Positions 1 through 10,198 of a DNA stretch of 20,000 nucleotides are shown here, piece by piece (within the stretch, counting starts at the first letter, position 1; the number at the start of each line of letters is the position of its first letter). The position numbers and the translations under genes were made by a program. The DNA lies in the NCBI GenBank assembly GCA_003427395.1, contig BFEA01000046.1, positions 1,912,085-1,932,084 on the forward strand, read 5' to 3'. Origin of the DNA: Chara braunii. Taxonomy: Eukaryota; Streptophyta; Charophyceae; Charales; Characeae. A model generated the notes under the pieces. It was not told the origin of the DNA and did no database searches. It saw only the letters and a program-made list of their open reading frames with translations.

Positions 1-89
<89 letters not shown>
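1..89. repeat. CT dinucleotide microsatellite
   Basis: Almost pure (CT)n from the first base, with one interruption (CTTTCT) near 73-78. A second short CT run lies at 126-140. The window edge falls inside the array, so its true length is unknown. Open frames through this tract are compositional and not genes. Confidence 0.97.
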
Positions 90-1328
90 GCTTGCTCGCT
101 CTCTTGGTGGTCGTCTTCGTCGCTCTCTCTCTCTCTCTCCCCCTCTTTGCACTTACCGCGCACGCGTTGGACGCGTCACTCGGCTGCGTTGTACTCGTTG
201 AAGCCTATAGGCTCGTGCGGCAAATGAAAGTGCGGCCGAGTGAAACGACCGTTCTTGTAGCCGTCCCCCATCCGCCCTCCGAACCTCGGCACCCCGAAAA
301 CGCAGCGGCCTCGGGCTTTCTTTTTCTATTTAAAAATAAAAAATTCTGATCGCCTGAGGTGGTATCCGACAGGCCACTACACACCCCAGGCCCTCGAAAC
401 CCGCACACCCCCGCACAAAACGTAAGGAATCGGGTTTTGCTGACCCTGTTGATTTGTGTCCAACGCGCGTTCAGACGGGGATTCAACGCGAACTCGATGC
501 GCGTTGAATTTTAAAAAACGAAACCCGCGTTGAATCTGATTTCGGACACATAGGTGCCGCATGTGCAAAACGAAACGCGTTTATTAACGCGGGTAGTAAA
601 TACCGCAAGTTTAGACATTGTAGTATTGCACGTGTGAGCAGCTGCCCCTCAAAAGATGATGACGTGGCTGCATTGAAGACTTCAAGATACCGGCGAGAGC
701 TTCGTTGGCAACAGGCTGACGTGGCGCTGGTTAGGAGAGAGATCGGGACCGCTGATGGGGTGCATTGAGTATGTGGCATGTGTGGCAGGGCATGGTCTGA
801 CGTGGCACATGTGTTGCGAGCACCTGCTGTTGATGCGCTGTGCTGTCGTGGCAAGCCAGTGTTATATGTTGCATGCATGCATTGCGGATGTGGCACTCCC
901 ACCCTTGTAGACCTCTATCAGGTCCTTGACGTGCTAACGTGGCGGACTCTTTGGAGCAGCTGTGTTGGCATTTCAGGGGTGGTACATGGCATGCTGCTGA
1001 GGTTGAGGTATTGATTGCGTTGCTTCTGCAGATGGTACAGCTGGGGAGGTTGGAAGCTAACCATTGATTGTGTTGATGTGTTGGTTGACTACTTACCTGT
1101 TGTTTGCGCTGTGGTTGTTATGTGTACTCACGAGTGTGTTGTTGTCTTGATCACACTGGCCGTGGCTGCGGTACCTGTACATTGCTGTAGGACGTCATCA
1201 CAAAAGAACAGACAGCAAAGATTAGAAAATAGAAACTAAATTGAGAACTCATTTCTTTTAATTGTTCTTGCTGTGAAAGTTGCGTGTACCGTGGAATTTA
1301 TTTTTGTCTTTTTATTTATTTATTGTGC
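90..1328. other. Non-coding stretch left of element 1
   Basis: No convincing gene is seen on either strand: open frames are short, overlap one another and have no recognisable domain. The stretch holds a perfect inverted repeat at 481-509. It has repeated CGCGTT-type words between about 160 and 590. It also has three exact TGACGTGGC words at 660-668, 717-725 and 798-806, with related ACGTGGC or GATGTGGC words near 893 and 936. The last 130 bp before element 1 are A/T-rich. Because element 2 lies on the far side of element 1, part of this stretch may be its displaced 5' LTR or leader, but no similarity strong enough to prove that was found. Confidence 0.6.
481..509. repeat. Perfect inverted repeat (10-bp arms, 9-nt loop)
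   Basis: ATTCAACGCG at 481-490 is matched by its exact reverse complement CGCGTTGAAT at 500-509 around a 9-nt loop. The word CGCGTTGAAT recurs at about 526-535. There is no T-run typical of a terminator and no adjacent gene, so function is unknown. Confidence 0.8.
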
Positions 1329-1332
1329 GGTA
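1329..1332. repeat. Left target-site duplication of element 1 (GGTA)
   Basis: GGTA directly precedes the LTR edge at 1333 and recurs directly after the other LTR edge at 10179-10182. A duplication of 4-6 bp is what retroviral-type integrases leave. Four bases alone could match by chance, but both LTR edges were fixed independently by the LTR alignment and by TG...CA ends. Confidence 0.78.
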
Positions 1333-2202
1333 TGCAAGGAAGATGAGCAATAGCGAACTTCAGTAATCAAACAGCATCATATACACAAGACCAGATAGTC
1401 GTGACCTCGAACCAACAGCAGAATTGCATCACGAGTTTCACCAAATAAGAAGACTCCAAGAGCTCATAATTGACAATGCTGGTAAAGTCTCATCATCATC
1501 ATCAATGAAGAACCAATNTTGATATCCTATCTGGCGCTCGGCGCCCAGACTACAGATGGCAGATCCTATCTAGCCTAGACTACAATGCCGAGCATAATGT
1601 CGCACGCTTCCAGCACCAGGCATGTCTCTCGCCTCACTCACAACCTCGTTCCCCAACACACAGATGCCACTTGCACCCAAGGACCACCCTGCGCCACACC
1701 CATCTCACAGCGGAGCAGCTCGGCTATGGCTGCCCGCTCCTTCCTGCTCGCCCGTGAGCGGGTGAGTGCTAGCGAGCTTCAGCGCAGCGGCACTTGCGCA
1801 GCATGCAGCCAGCACCCGAATGCTCAATGTGGAGGCAGGCCCTTTGCTATATCGAAGTGGCCTGCCTGCGTTCAGTTCCAGTAGGCCCCGGTAGTCTGAG
1901 GCCCAGCATGAACGAGAACAGGCCTTGGGCCTGAGGTGGTTGCATGCACCCAACTGCCTTAGGCCTGTGTTTGGCCCAGTACCCGTATCCAGCTCAGGGC
2001 CTGCTTTCGATACATTCACACAGGCGGCCCAGGGCCTGGGTTCTCTCAACCAACTGGCGCTGCGCAACTGCCTGAATTTCCTTATTTGCACAGTGGCCGA
2101 AATAGGGGGCCCTGAGGGCCTCATCGAGTCTGCCTTCCCTTAGGGCGGCCGACTTGCTCCAAAATGGGGCCGAATGGGGCTCAAAGAGGCAGTGGCCTCG
2201 CA
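1333..2202 (-). repeat. 3' LTR of element 1 (left copy, 870 bp)
   Basis: On the minus strand it begins TGCGAGGCC and ends CTTCCTTGCA. It aligns along its length with 9263-10178. It lacks a block of roughly 35-45 bp present in the right copy near 9525-9570, and about 10 bp near 9845. In the first 245 aligned bases I count about 12 substitutions, most of them G here and A in the other copy. The base at 1518 is an undetermined N. A weak TATA-like word (GATATAG on the minus strand) lies near 1847 and is conserved in the other copy near 9813; it is only a candidate promoter element. Confidence 0.95.
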
Positions 2203-2215
2203 TTCCCTCCTCCTT
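2203..2215 (-). other. Polypurine tract of element 1
   Basis: On the minus strand, AAGGAGGAGGGAA lies immediately before the TG that opens the 3' LTR. An all-purine run directly at the LTR edge is the expected primer for plus-strand DNA synthesis in LTR elements, and its position confirms both strand and boundary. Confidence 0.88.
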
Positions 2216-2239
2216 AGCTTCAACAGTCCTCTGAGAAGC

Positions 2240-2748
2240 TCAGTCTTCAACCATTGGGCACTTTCCCTTCTGCAGAGATCTCTCGTAGTGGGCTACAACT
2301 TGCGGAGCGGTCTGCATGAATTCCTCCCTGGTGAACCAGCGGTCCTCCTTTGGATCAGTGTGATGCAGGGACCGAACGCGGTACTGCAGCTTCGGTTTCG
2401 AAGGACGTCCCCTGCCTGTTGATCTTGACACTGGCAGCTCCCTGTGATTTACGATATCATCGATATCCACCTCTCCGTCCATGGTTGGGGGCAGCATTGA
2501 GCGACGAGAGGGGAACTGATCAGTCTCTTTAAAAGGTGCAAGTTTGGAGGCGTGAAAGACGGGGTAAGTACGAAGATGACCAGGGATCCGGACTATGTAA
2601 GAAGGTCCATCCGGATCAGTCCCAAAAATATCTAAGACTTCCCATGGTCCAAAGTACTGTGGCATGAGCTTGCAGGAGATCCCGTGCTCCTGTTCGAGTT
2701 CTGAGGACTTAACCCAGACTCTGTCCCCAACCTGAAATGAAGACTCAC
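2240..2748 (-). pseudogene. Element 1 integrase C-terminus with chromodomain-like tail
   Basis: The frame runs to a stop at 2240. It opens with a GDRVWVKSSEL motif (2698-2730), which matches the conserved C-terminal region of Ty3/gypsy integrases, then PQYFGPWEV, then RTYPVFHASKL, which is typical of that family. The last 70 or so residues contain VDIDDIVNHRE, a GRGRP basic patch, LQYRVR and DRWFTREEF. This matches the layout of the chromodomain that chromoviruses use to direct integration into particular chromatin, but the first aromatic cage position and the usual VKW core are altered, so histone binding is doubtful. Upstream, the frame is lost at the local duplication (2698-2958). Element 2 has a related tail. 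Confidence 0.82.
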
Positions 2749-2958
2749 GACGGTGTTTGTTCCCCGATTAAAAGGTTCTGAGGACTTAACCCAGACTCTG
2801 TCCCCAATATCATAGCTGCCTGTGCCTTCTGCATATGTTCTATAACCTGCTGCATCTTCTGTTCGTGCTTCTGTCCCAGTTCTGAGGACTTAACCCAGAC
2901 TCTGTCCCCAATAGCATAGCCGCCTGTGCCTTCTGCATGTGTTCCCGTGCTTCTGTCC
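2698..2958 (-). repeat. Local duplication inside element 1 integrase
   Basis: A 33-bp word encoding the integrase GDRVWVKSSEL segment occurs three times: 2698-2730, 2775-2807 and 2879-2911. The second and third copies also share their next 30 or so bases (CATAGC, then CCTGTGCCTTCTGCAT), so about 104 bp (2775-2878) is repeated imperfectly at 2879-2958. The extra copies separate the integrase core from its C-terminal part and shift the frame. Template switching during reverse transcription or replication slippage would explain them. Confidence 0.9.
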
Positions 2959-3700
2959 CGAGCAAAATTCTAAGGTTCCCGGAGCAGCATTTGCCTGGTT
3001 CTCAGGAAGAAGGAAATCCAAGGGTAGTCTAGGCTTAAAAGTCAGTAGTAAGCTGTTTGGGCTCACCCCGGTAGCGCTGTGTACTGCGTTGTTGTACAGG
3101 CTGGCGATGAGAGCAAGTTTCTCATCCCAGTCCACCTGGTTGGGCTTGATGTAATGCCTCAACAGGTGTTGGACAGCGCGGTTCAGTTGCTCGGCTTGGC
3201 CTTTGGCCTCTGGGTGGTTCCCTGAAGTCATTTGCAACTGTGTTCCCTGTTCCGCAGTGGCGACCTTTCACAACTCGCTGGTAAATCGGACATCCCTGTC
3301 ACTTGTAATGGACTTCGGTAAACCAAAATCCCTGACCCAGTTCTCTTTGAACATTCTAATCACATACTCCGTTCTTGCTGTTTCCGGCATCACTACTAAC
3401 CTAGCATACTTACTAAATCTGTCCACGATAACGAAGATGTGCCTCATCCCACTCTTGCTGGTGACCAATGTATCCATGAAGTCCATGGACAAGCTTTCAC
3501 CAGACCTTTTTGGAATCGGAAGCGGCTTTAGGAGCCCAAGAGGAGCCTGAGTACGTGACTTGTCTCTTTGACAGACTTGACAAGTCTCCACGTACAACAT
3601 CTCTGATCATCGTGGGCCACCAGAATCGCTGCAACAGATTGGCTGCAGTCTTCTTCAAGCCAAAATTTCCGGTGACGTCATGACATTCTCCTAGAAATAA
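2890..3700 (-). pseudogene. Element 1 integrase: zinc-binding and catalytic core
   Basis: Inserts element cDNA into host DNA. Read on the minus strand, the zinc-binding region shows a first His in GECHDVTG, but the second His of the usual GHFG is Asn (GNFG, near 3666); the Cys pair is intact in ETCQVCQRDK. A frameshift separates the His and Cys halves near 3600. The core carries the D-D-E residues: D in LSMDFMDTL, D in ITSDRDVRFTS and E in KGQAEQLNR. An in-frame stop at 3268-3270, where related elements have Trp, splits the core between the second D and the E. After the DWDEKLALIASLYNNAVH segment the frame drifts into the duplicated block. Not functional as it stands. Confidence 0.92.
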
Positions 3701-4493
3701 CTACGCAAAGACTTCCTATTAGGAACACACAAACGTTTATTCCCTGCCTTGTCAAGGAACAGCAAGCCGTTGACCAACTCAAACTCGGCAGAAGTCACTT
3801 TTTCCTTTGCCTCGAGTCTGCGGACGATCTCCGACATGAACGGATCCTCGCGATAGGCTTCCACCATGGACTGAGTAACATTGTCCTCAAGCCCAAACTC
3901 GGTGATCAGCGCACCTGAGAAATCAGGTCTACGTGACAAGGCATCAACAACCTTGTTGTACTCACCCTTGATGTACTGGGGCTCGAAGTCATACTGCTCT
4001 ATGACTTCGATCCAACGCTTGAGAGCGTCAGAGAGTACCGGATGAGTTCTCATCCATCTTATGGTCTGATGATCAGTCCATAGGATGAAGAACCTTCGAA
4101 GGAGATAGTGTCTCCAATGGGTCAGAGACTTGTACACCGCATAGAGTTCCTTCTCATAGGTGGCCTTGCCAACTTATGAGACTACATCTTTTTGGACATG
4201 TACTCTTCAGGCCTCAACTTTTTCCCCTCCTGTTGTGCAAGTACGGCGCCTATGCCATATTGGTTAGCATCCGTAGTCACTATAAATGGCTTGTTAGGAT
4301 CAGGAAGTTTCAGGACTTCGTAATGTGTCAACGCATGCTTCTGTTGTCTGAAAGCAGCCTCGCATCTCTCAGTCCACTCCCATGGGGTGTCAAGGCGGGT
4401 CAGATCAGTCAAAGGGGCAGCAACTATGCTATAGTTCTTCACGAAGTTGCGATAGTAGCCGGTCATCCCTAAGAAAGATCTCATCTCAGTCAC
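3691..4493 (-). pseudogene. Element 1 RT connection and RNase H
   Basis: RNase H removes the RNA strand of the RNA-DNA hybrid. The N-terminal part, EMRSFLGMTGYYRNFVKNY, is the conserved RT-RNase H junction of Ty3/gypsy. The RNase H residues are visible: D in IVTTDANQYGIGAVL, E in TYEKELYAVY, D in LWTDHQTIRW and D in VVDALSRR. A stop at 4182-4184 and a single-base frameshift near 4160 separate the first Asp from the remaining residues. The frame runs on through FGLEDNVTQSMVEAYREDP to NRKSLRSYF, where another frameshift (near 3690) leads into the integrase zinc-binding region. Confidence 0.92.
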
Positions 4494-4499
4494 AGACTG

Positions 4500-5294
4500 A
4501 GGACGCGGCTAATCACGGATGCTGGCCACCTTCGCGTCATCAGGCTTCAACCCTTTCGCAGAAATCTCATGACGCAAGTACAAGACACGAGTGCGGCCAA
4601 ATTCGCACTTCTCACCGTTGATCTTGAACTTGTGCTGTCGCAGGAGATTGAGGACTTCGTCCAAATGCGCAACGTGGTCCTCGACAATCTTACTAAAAAT
4701 AAGTATGTCATCGAGGTACATGATGACAAACTTATCCTAGTAGTCATGAAAGATCCGACTCATAGCGTGCTGAAAGGTGCCAGGAGCATTGCAAAGACCG
4801 AAAGGCATCACCACAAACTTGTACAGACCGTACCTGGTCTGAAATGCGGTTTTGTGTTGATCCTCGGGCAGGATTGCAATCTGATGGTACCCGGACTTTA
4901 GATCTATCTTATCGAAGTACCGACACCCTTGCACTCTATCTAGCAAATCGTCGATGCGCGGTAGGGGCTCTCTGTTCTTGACAGTGATGGCATTGAGGCC
5001 CCTATAGTCAATGCACATCCTAAGTGTTCCCTCCTCCTTAGGTACGAATAATATTGGAGACCCATTAGGAGAGACACTAGGCCGGATCCAACCCTTCTCT
5101 ACGAGTTCCTTGAGTTGTCGGCGAAGCTCATCGAATTCGCCTAGAGACATCCAATAGATCCTACCCTTCGGGAAGCTAGACCCTGGGATAATCTCTATCG
5201 CGTGGACGACCTCTCTCTCTACAACCCCTGTCGGCTCTTCAAATAGATCAGGGTACTTGGCAACTACTACCTCTATCTCCGGTGGCATTTTCAC
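4500..5294 (-). pseudogene. Element 1 reverse transcriptase
   Basis: RNA-directed DNA polymerase of element 1. The frame begins at the first Met (5294), in the [20 protein letters not shown] stretch that precedes RT in this family. Visible motifs are [38 protein letters not shown] (first catalytic Asp near residue 131), [16 protein letters not shown], and YLDD in MYLDDILIFSK (near 4707-4718). In-frame stops at 4737-4739 (just before YLDD) and 4509-4511 both sit where relatives have Trp, so each is one transition away from an open frame. The usual GRIYRMS is GRIYWMS here. The catalytic residues themselves are intact. Confidence 0.95.
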
Positions 5295-5335
5295 CGGCTC
5301 GCCTACAGTAGAGACATTTTATCTGGCGGCAACAA

Positions 5336-6060
5336 CTACATACCCTCCTCTTGATTGTGCTTATAGTAGTTATAGAACGCGGCTGCACACATGCATCCGT
5401 GGAACTCGATCAGACTACTAGCTTTGAACTTATGCAATCTGGTGGTCCCTCCACCTGGCAAAGTGTGTTTGGCCACTTTTCGGTTCCAATCAAACTGGGG
5501 CTGTGCCACAGAGAGGTAGTACATACCTAACAACATATCCATGGGGAGTTTGTCACTCACTAGGAACGAGACGCGATGTCTCAATTCCCCTCGCGCATAC
5601 GGGAAACAACACTCAACATCTTGGAGGTAGTCGTTGACTACCATGCGCTGTTTGTTGGCACAAGTCGACTCCACAGGTCGACTCAGGCGCAACACATGCC
5701 CCTGTAAGCGCAGCCTCTCAACGCACGCACGACTGATAAAGTTCCTAGTCGAGCAAGTGTCATAATAGGACCCGGCCTTGCGGCCGCCAATGACCACCTC
5801 GCTTACGAACATCTCACCCTTCGGGGCTTTGACCAATGTCGTCCAAGAAGCTTGTGGGTCTGATTTATACCACTCCTCTAGCTCCTCTAAGGACTCGAAC
5901 ACATTCATCGAACAGAGGGTCGATGGGTCCGAATGTGTTTGCGGGACGACGCTCGAGTTAGTAGCCTGGGCCATCTCTCGAGATGGTGAGGGTGTCTCCA
6001 CCACCTCGACCCTAGCAGGAACAACTACTATTCCTACTGGTCCGACGTGTTTCCCGGAGC
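5336..6060 (-). pseudogene. Element 1 aspartic protease (retropepsin)
   Basis: Would cleave the Gag-Pol polyprotein. The reading frame can be followed upstream to about 6060 through PSREMAQATNSS, and the Met at 6004 is only the first Met. The domain begins after LEELEEWYKSDPQ. The active site, normally D-T/S-G, reads D-T-C at 5753-5761 (YYDTCSTRNFIS), a single G-to-T change on the coding strand. The second half carries the conserved MDMLLGMYYL block followed by QPQFDW. The frame ends at 5336, where a -1 shift would lead toward the RT frame; whether that is programmed or decay cannot be told, since a stop follows near 5318. Loss of the active-site Gly makes activity unlikely. Confidence 0.88.
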
Positions 6061-6114
6061 AGTGCTAGAAGTGCTAGCTACATTGCTACCAATGGGAGCG
6101 GAGGATCTCAACGC

Positions 6115-7996
6115 CTACCCCATCGTAGGCGGGATCTTATCGGTCACCTTCTTGTTGCGGCACTTAAATTCGTTATGGCCATATTGACCACAACGAATAC
6201 AGGTCTGCCATGTATACCAATCTCTCCACACGAACTCTGTGAGACCCGCTTTCTCCCATGGAGGAGCATTGGGGTCAACTTGACTCCTAGACCGCGAACC
6301 TTCACAGCGTCTACCGGTCGCCTTACCTTTCTGAGCTACGACAGCGACTACTCCACCCCCTGAAGCTTCTACGCTGCCAGCCTCTGAACCTACTCCTTCC
6401 TGGAATTTGTCGTCTAACTCGATGGTTGAACCATTGTTATCGACAAACATAATGGGGCCCTTCGCCTTCCAGTTGGGAGGCAGTGTCTTCTTCCTACCGT
6501 CCGTTGTGGGATTATGTCCATGCCCTATCTTCGCCTCAAGGTCTAGGGCCTTCTTGCTGAACGAGGGGAAGTTGTGAACATTGATGTTGGCCTCACCTGC
6601 CAACCGATTCTTGAGAGGCATACGAAATCATCTCGGGTAGGAGGTGAGCAGAACCTGGGGGTCATAGTGCACCCCAGGGACACAAATCAAACGCTCTACA
6701 TCGTCAGTGGCCTCGCTAACTGACTTAAACTACCTCGTGTGCAGTGTAAGGATCGCACTAGTGGCTTTTTGAGCCTTCTGAGGATCATGCCACTTGTCCT
6801 CCACCATCTTGAGGAAGTCGTCCAGTTTTTGGTGGGTGCCCAAGCGCGGAAGTCATGACCGTACCCATGCAGTTGCACTAAACCTCTGAACCATCGTGCT
6901 GCACTACCCTCTAAGCAGGATGCAGCCACAAGCACTTCCTCGTGCGGCAAGGTAAGTTTACAGTTGACATAGACTGGCACTGCCCTCAACCAAGTGTTGA
7001 GGTCTTCGCCTCTCTTATCCCCTGTGAAGGGTTTAGGAGCAGCGATGGCCGTCTTTGGTACCCACTGAGTTTGTCCCGGTCCTTGCATCACTGCGGGCTG
7101 TGGACCCTGTGACACAGGCTGTTGTGCTAGCTGCAAGGGTTGTGTACCCTGTGGCTGTACAGGCTGCGAGACAGCAGGTTGCGTGGTAACCGCAATCTGT
7201 AACGGAGATTGGGTTAACACTGTCTGTACAGGAACCTGCAAACTAGATCCTGCTGATAACCCTCCTGATAGCGGCATGCCCAGGGAAACGATAGCGACCG
7301 ATGATGGGGCTACATATGGGGATACCCCAGTCACCGGTGGGACAAAAGGAGGAGGCTGTACAACGGGCCAGGCACCAGGCACGAACATCGACGGCGCTGC
7401 CTGCGCTCGCCCGACCAACAGGGCCAGACTTTGCTGAATGTCCTAAAGGATGGTCGTCTGATGGCCTTGCATTTCAACTACATCTAGTAGGACAGACTGT
7501 ATGGTCCTCATATCGTCAGTCACATGCATCAGGTCCATCTCCTCTAACTCACTAATGTCCGCTTGTCTCCGCTGCATCCTCTTCTGATCATCCTTTCTTT
7601 CTCCGCTTTTATCCTTCCTAAAGCCTTCTGTAGTTGTGCCTCCTGCAGTGCTGCTTGTTGTATGGCGATCTCATCGGAAGTCAACACTAGTGACTGGCTT
7701 GCCATAACGCCAATGGACTGACTCTGGGTCTGCGCGACCGTTGACCCTACAAATCATGAAGTACTAGCTTGGGAACTCTGCTTTGCAGAAGTGGCCATGG
7801 CTGCTGAAGCTGCGGCTTCACTTACGAACGCCCTGCTTGCCTCTTCGGCCTTGGCTCTCCTCTGCTGCTGCTGCCTCTCTCTACGCTGGCGGAACAGGTA
7901 TCTGTCACCCTCTGGACCTAATGCCGAATGGGCAATTGGGCGTCTAGCCAATCGCAAGATCTGGTTGTCCTCTCTAGTGTCCTCCCTATCGCTCAT
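6115..7996 (-). pseudogene. Element 1 gag with CCHC zinc knuckle
   Basis: Structural protein that packages element RNA. From the first Met at 7996 the N-terminal 80 residues are polar and rich in Arg, Gln and Ala. A stop at 7754-7756 follows, then a frameshift near 7595, a stop at 7443-7445, a frameshift near 6843 and stops at 6730-6732 and 6628-6630; beyond each break the sequence resumes as coherent Gag. The middle is a Pro/Gln/Val-rich linker (7418 to about 7050), then a Retrotrans_gag-type capsid segment with GDKRGEDLNTWL and LEGSAARWF. The C-terminal part has one zinc knuckle, CIRCGQYGHNEFKC, with CX2CX4HX4C spacing near 6163-6204. Four of the stops (TGA or TAG) are explained by a single C-to-T change from CGA or CAG. 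Confidence 0.88.
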
Positions 7997-9247
7997 AAGC
8001 TACAGCACTGTACACAATATGCACTAGTGCACTTTAGATGCCTACCGCAGTGTAATGCACAAAGCAATTTAAAATAAGTAATTAATTAATTGGTGGCTAT
8101 GTCAGAAACCTTACACTCGGGCCTAACAGGTAAGTCAGATTCCTACAAACGAAACTATTTTTAGTTTGATCAGTCCGCAAACATAATGCACAATGAACAA
8201 TGGCAGTTCTAATTATGTTGATTGTCTGATGTCAAATGGTTGTACATCTAACTAATCAAAACATAAGAATAGAATCATTTGTGTGGACAGGACAGTATGG
8301 AATTTTTTCTCAAACTGATCACCTGAAATCTACCCCTCCCATAGTTCCCTTCAATGTCACTTGATGTCAGCGTCCCTGAGCAATCCAGAGAGCGCTGCGT
8401 GTCTAAAAGGTGTGTGTTCGGCCCACCCTTGTGCCCCGAGTATCTGCTGAGCTCGCCAGCCCTGCACTGGATTATCCTCGCGTGCAGCGAGCCTTACAAC
8501 CATTGGCTGATCCAGAGGCAATTTAACGACCTCCCCCAAGTGTCATCAAGAATTGTTTTACGTCGCAACAGGACGACGATCACAGCCAATGATTTCCCCT
8601 TCGAGTGTTTATTTAAAGACGCTCGGTCTCGTCTCCCACTTAGGGCTGGCCTGCCCTTCAGTACCCATCTAACAGCGCAGCAAGCCAAACAAAGGACAAG
8701 CAGCAAAGCATGCGTGCTCTACTCCCAGTGGGTTGGCATGGTGGCCGTGACGCAGTGCTTCGTCCAGGGCCCTTCAGAAAGCTCCGCCCATCTTCTCCCA
8801 GATGCTCCACTCTCAAGGTTGAGCGCACTCGACACCTCACAATGAGAGGACTCTCAAGAAGGAACACACAACCTCACGGTGAGAAGTGTCGAAGAGGGTA
8901 GATAAGGTCAAGAGCAACGTACCTCAAATAGCTGCCCCCAACCTTAGAGATAATCTCACCAGATGACCTGATGCCGATTGTGATGACCAATCATTGCTTC
9001 GGCACAACCAGCATTGCACGTCGTTTCACCTCAGCACCAATCGCACATCAGATAGTTCTCGTCACACTGTTCAGACCCACATTACACCACGTAGCCTTCC
9101 TGGCGATCCCCTCACCTCCTGAGTCGCCACTCACTCGTCTCCGCCCTCCTCACTACACACCACTTACGGCCCAACTCACCAAGCAGATCGCATGTATGTA
9201 CCGCATGAGGCAGAAGACAAGCGCCAGATGAGCGCAATCGTACCATA
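7997..9247 (-). other. Element 1 leader between PBS and gag
   Basis: About 1.25 kb between the primer site and the first gag Met, long for an LTR-element leader. No recognisable domain is seen on the transcribed strand, where open frames are 60-70 codons. A 163-codon open frame on the opposite strand (8354-8845) has no similarity I can recognise. An A/T-rich patch with AATTAATTAATT lies near 8079-8090. It may hold packaging or dimerisation signals, but nothing in the sequence demonstrates this. Confidence 0.6.
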
Positions 9248-9259
9248 GCTCTAATACCA
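9248..9259 (-). other. Primer-binding site of element 1 (initiator-Met tRNA type)
   Basis: On the minus strand, 3 nt after the CA that ends the 5' LTR, the sequence is TGGTATTAGAGC. It matches the initiator-Met tRNA primer site of plant LTR elements (TGGTATCAGAGC) at 11 of 12 positions; the difference is a C-to-T change. Its position beside the right-hand LTR fixes that LTR as the 5' one. Confidence 0.88.
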
Positions 9260-9262
9260 AAT

Positions 9263-10178
9263 TGCAAGGAAGATGAGCAATAGCGAACTTCAGAAATCAA
9301 ACAACATTATATACACAAGACCAGATAGTCGTGACCACGAACCAACAACAGAATTGCATCACAAGTTTCACCAAATAAGAAGACACCAAAAACTCATAAT
9401 TGACAATGCTGGTAAAGTCTCATCATCATCATCAATGAAGAACCAATGTTGATATCCTATCTGGCGCTCGACGCCCAGACTACAGATGGCAGATCTTATC
9501 TCGCCTAGACTACAATGCCGAATGATGACGACAACAACTTTCCCGAAGTACGAGCATACATCGACCAATGCCGCACGCTTCCAGCACCAGGTATGTTTCT
9601 CGCCTCACTCACTACCTCGTTCCCCAACACATGCCACGTGCACCCAAGGACGACCTTGCGCCACACCCAGCTCACAACGGAGCAGCTTGGATATGGTTGC
9701 CTGCTCCTTCCTGCTCGCCCGTGAGCGCGTGAGTGTCGGCAAGCTTCTGCGCAGCAGCGCTTGCGCAACATGCAGCCAGCACCCGAGTGCTCAATGAGGA
9801 GGCAGGCCCTTTGCTATATCGAAGTGGCATGCCTGCGTTCAGTCCCAGGAAGCTTCCAGTAGGCCCCGGTAGCCTGAGGCCCAGCAGGAACAAGAACAAA
9901 CCTTGGGCCTGAGGTGGTTGCATGCACCCAACTGCCTTTGGCCTGTGTTTGGCCGAATACCCGTATCCAGCCCAAGGCCTGTTTTCCATACATTCACACA
10001 GGCGGCCCGGGGCTTGGGTTCTCTCAACCAACTGGCGCTGCGCAAATGCCTGAATTTCCTTAGTTGTGCAGTGGCCGAAATAGGGCCTTGAGGGCCTCGT
10101 CGAGCCTGCCTTCACTTAGGGCGGCCGACTTGCTCCAAAATGGGGCCGAATGGGGCTCATAGAGGCAGTGGCCTCGCA
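9263..10178 (-). repeat. 5' LTR of element 1 (right copy, 916 bp)
   Basis: Aligns with 1333-2202 and has the same TG...CA ends on the minus strand. It is longer because it keeps an ACGACAACAACTTTCCCG-containing block near 9525-9570 that the left copy lacks. As the upstream LTR it would drive transcription leftward into gag. Its outer edge is only 20 bp from the first Met of the gag-like frame of element 2, so the two elements lie back to back. Confidence 0.95.
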
Positions 10179-10182
10179 GGTA
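10179..10182. repeat. Right target-site duplication of element 1 (GGTA)
   Basis: Exact copy of 1329-1332, immediately outside the right LTR. Removing element 1 with one GGTA would join the left A/T-rich flank directly to the DNA that precedes the gag of element 2. Confidence 0.78.
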
Positions 10183-10198
10183 GATACACGTTCGGAAA

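Larger units (their letters stand above)
1333..10178 (-). mobile_element. Element 1: complete, decayed Ty3/gypsy LTR retrotransposon (chromovirus type)
   Basis: An 8,846-bp element transcribed on the minus strand. It has two LTRs in direct orientation beginning TG and ending CA, a GGTA duplication outside them, a PBS next to the 5' LTR (right side) and a purine tract next to the 3' LTR (left side). The internal order on the minus strand is gag, protease, RT, RNase H, integrase, chromodomain-like tail; integrase after RNase H defines Ty3/gypsy rather than Ty1/copia. The coding part is broken by at least six in-frame stops and several frameshifts, and the LTRs differ at about 12 of the first 245 aligned bases, so it is an old copy with no intact product. 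It adjoins element 2 divergently. Confidence 0.95.

Noticed and set aside
92-349. Open frame with an apparent signal peptide (Leu/Ser/Ala rich)
   Set aside because: It is produced by the CT microsatellite and its flank, not by a coding sequence.
1518-1518. Single undetermined base (N) in the left LTR
   Set aside because: An assembly ambiguity; the right LTR has G at this position and nothing biological follows.
1705-2124. About 140-codon open frame in each LTR of element 1 (also 9672-10115)
   Set aside because: The two copies agree only over their C-terminal part and switch frame elsewhere; GC-rich LTR sequence readily gives such frames.
8354-8845. 163-codon open frame on the plus strand
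   Set aside because: It is antisense to the element 1 leader, has no recognisable domain, and the composition does not look coding.
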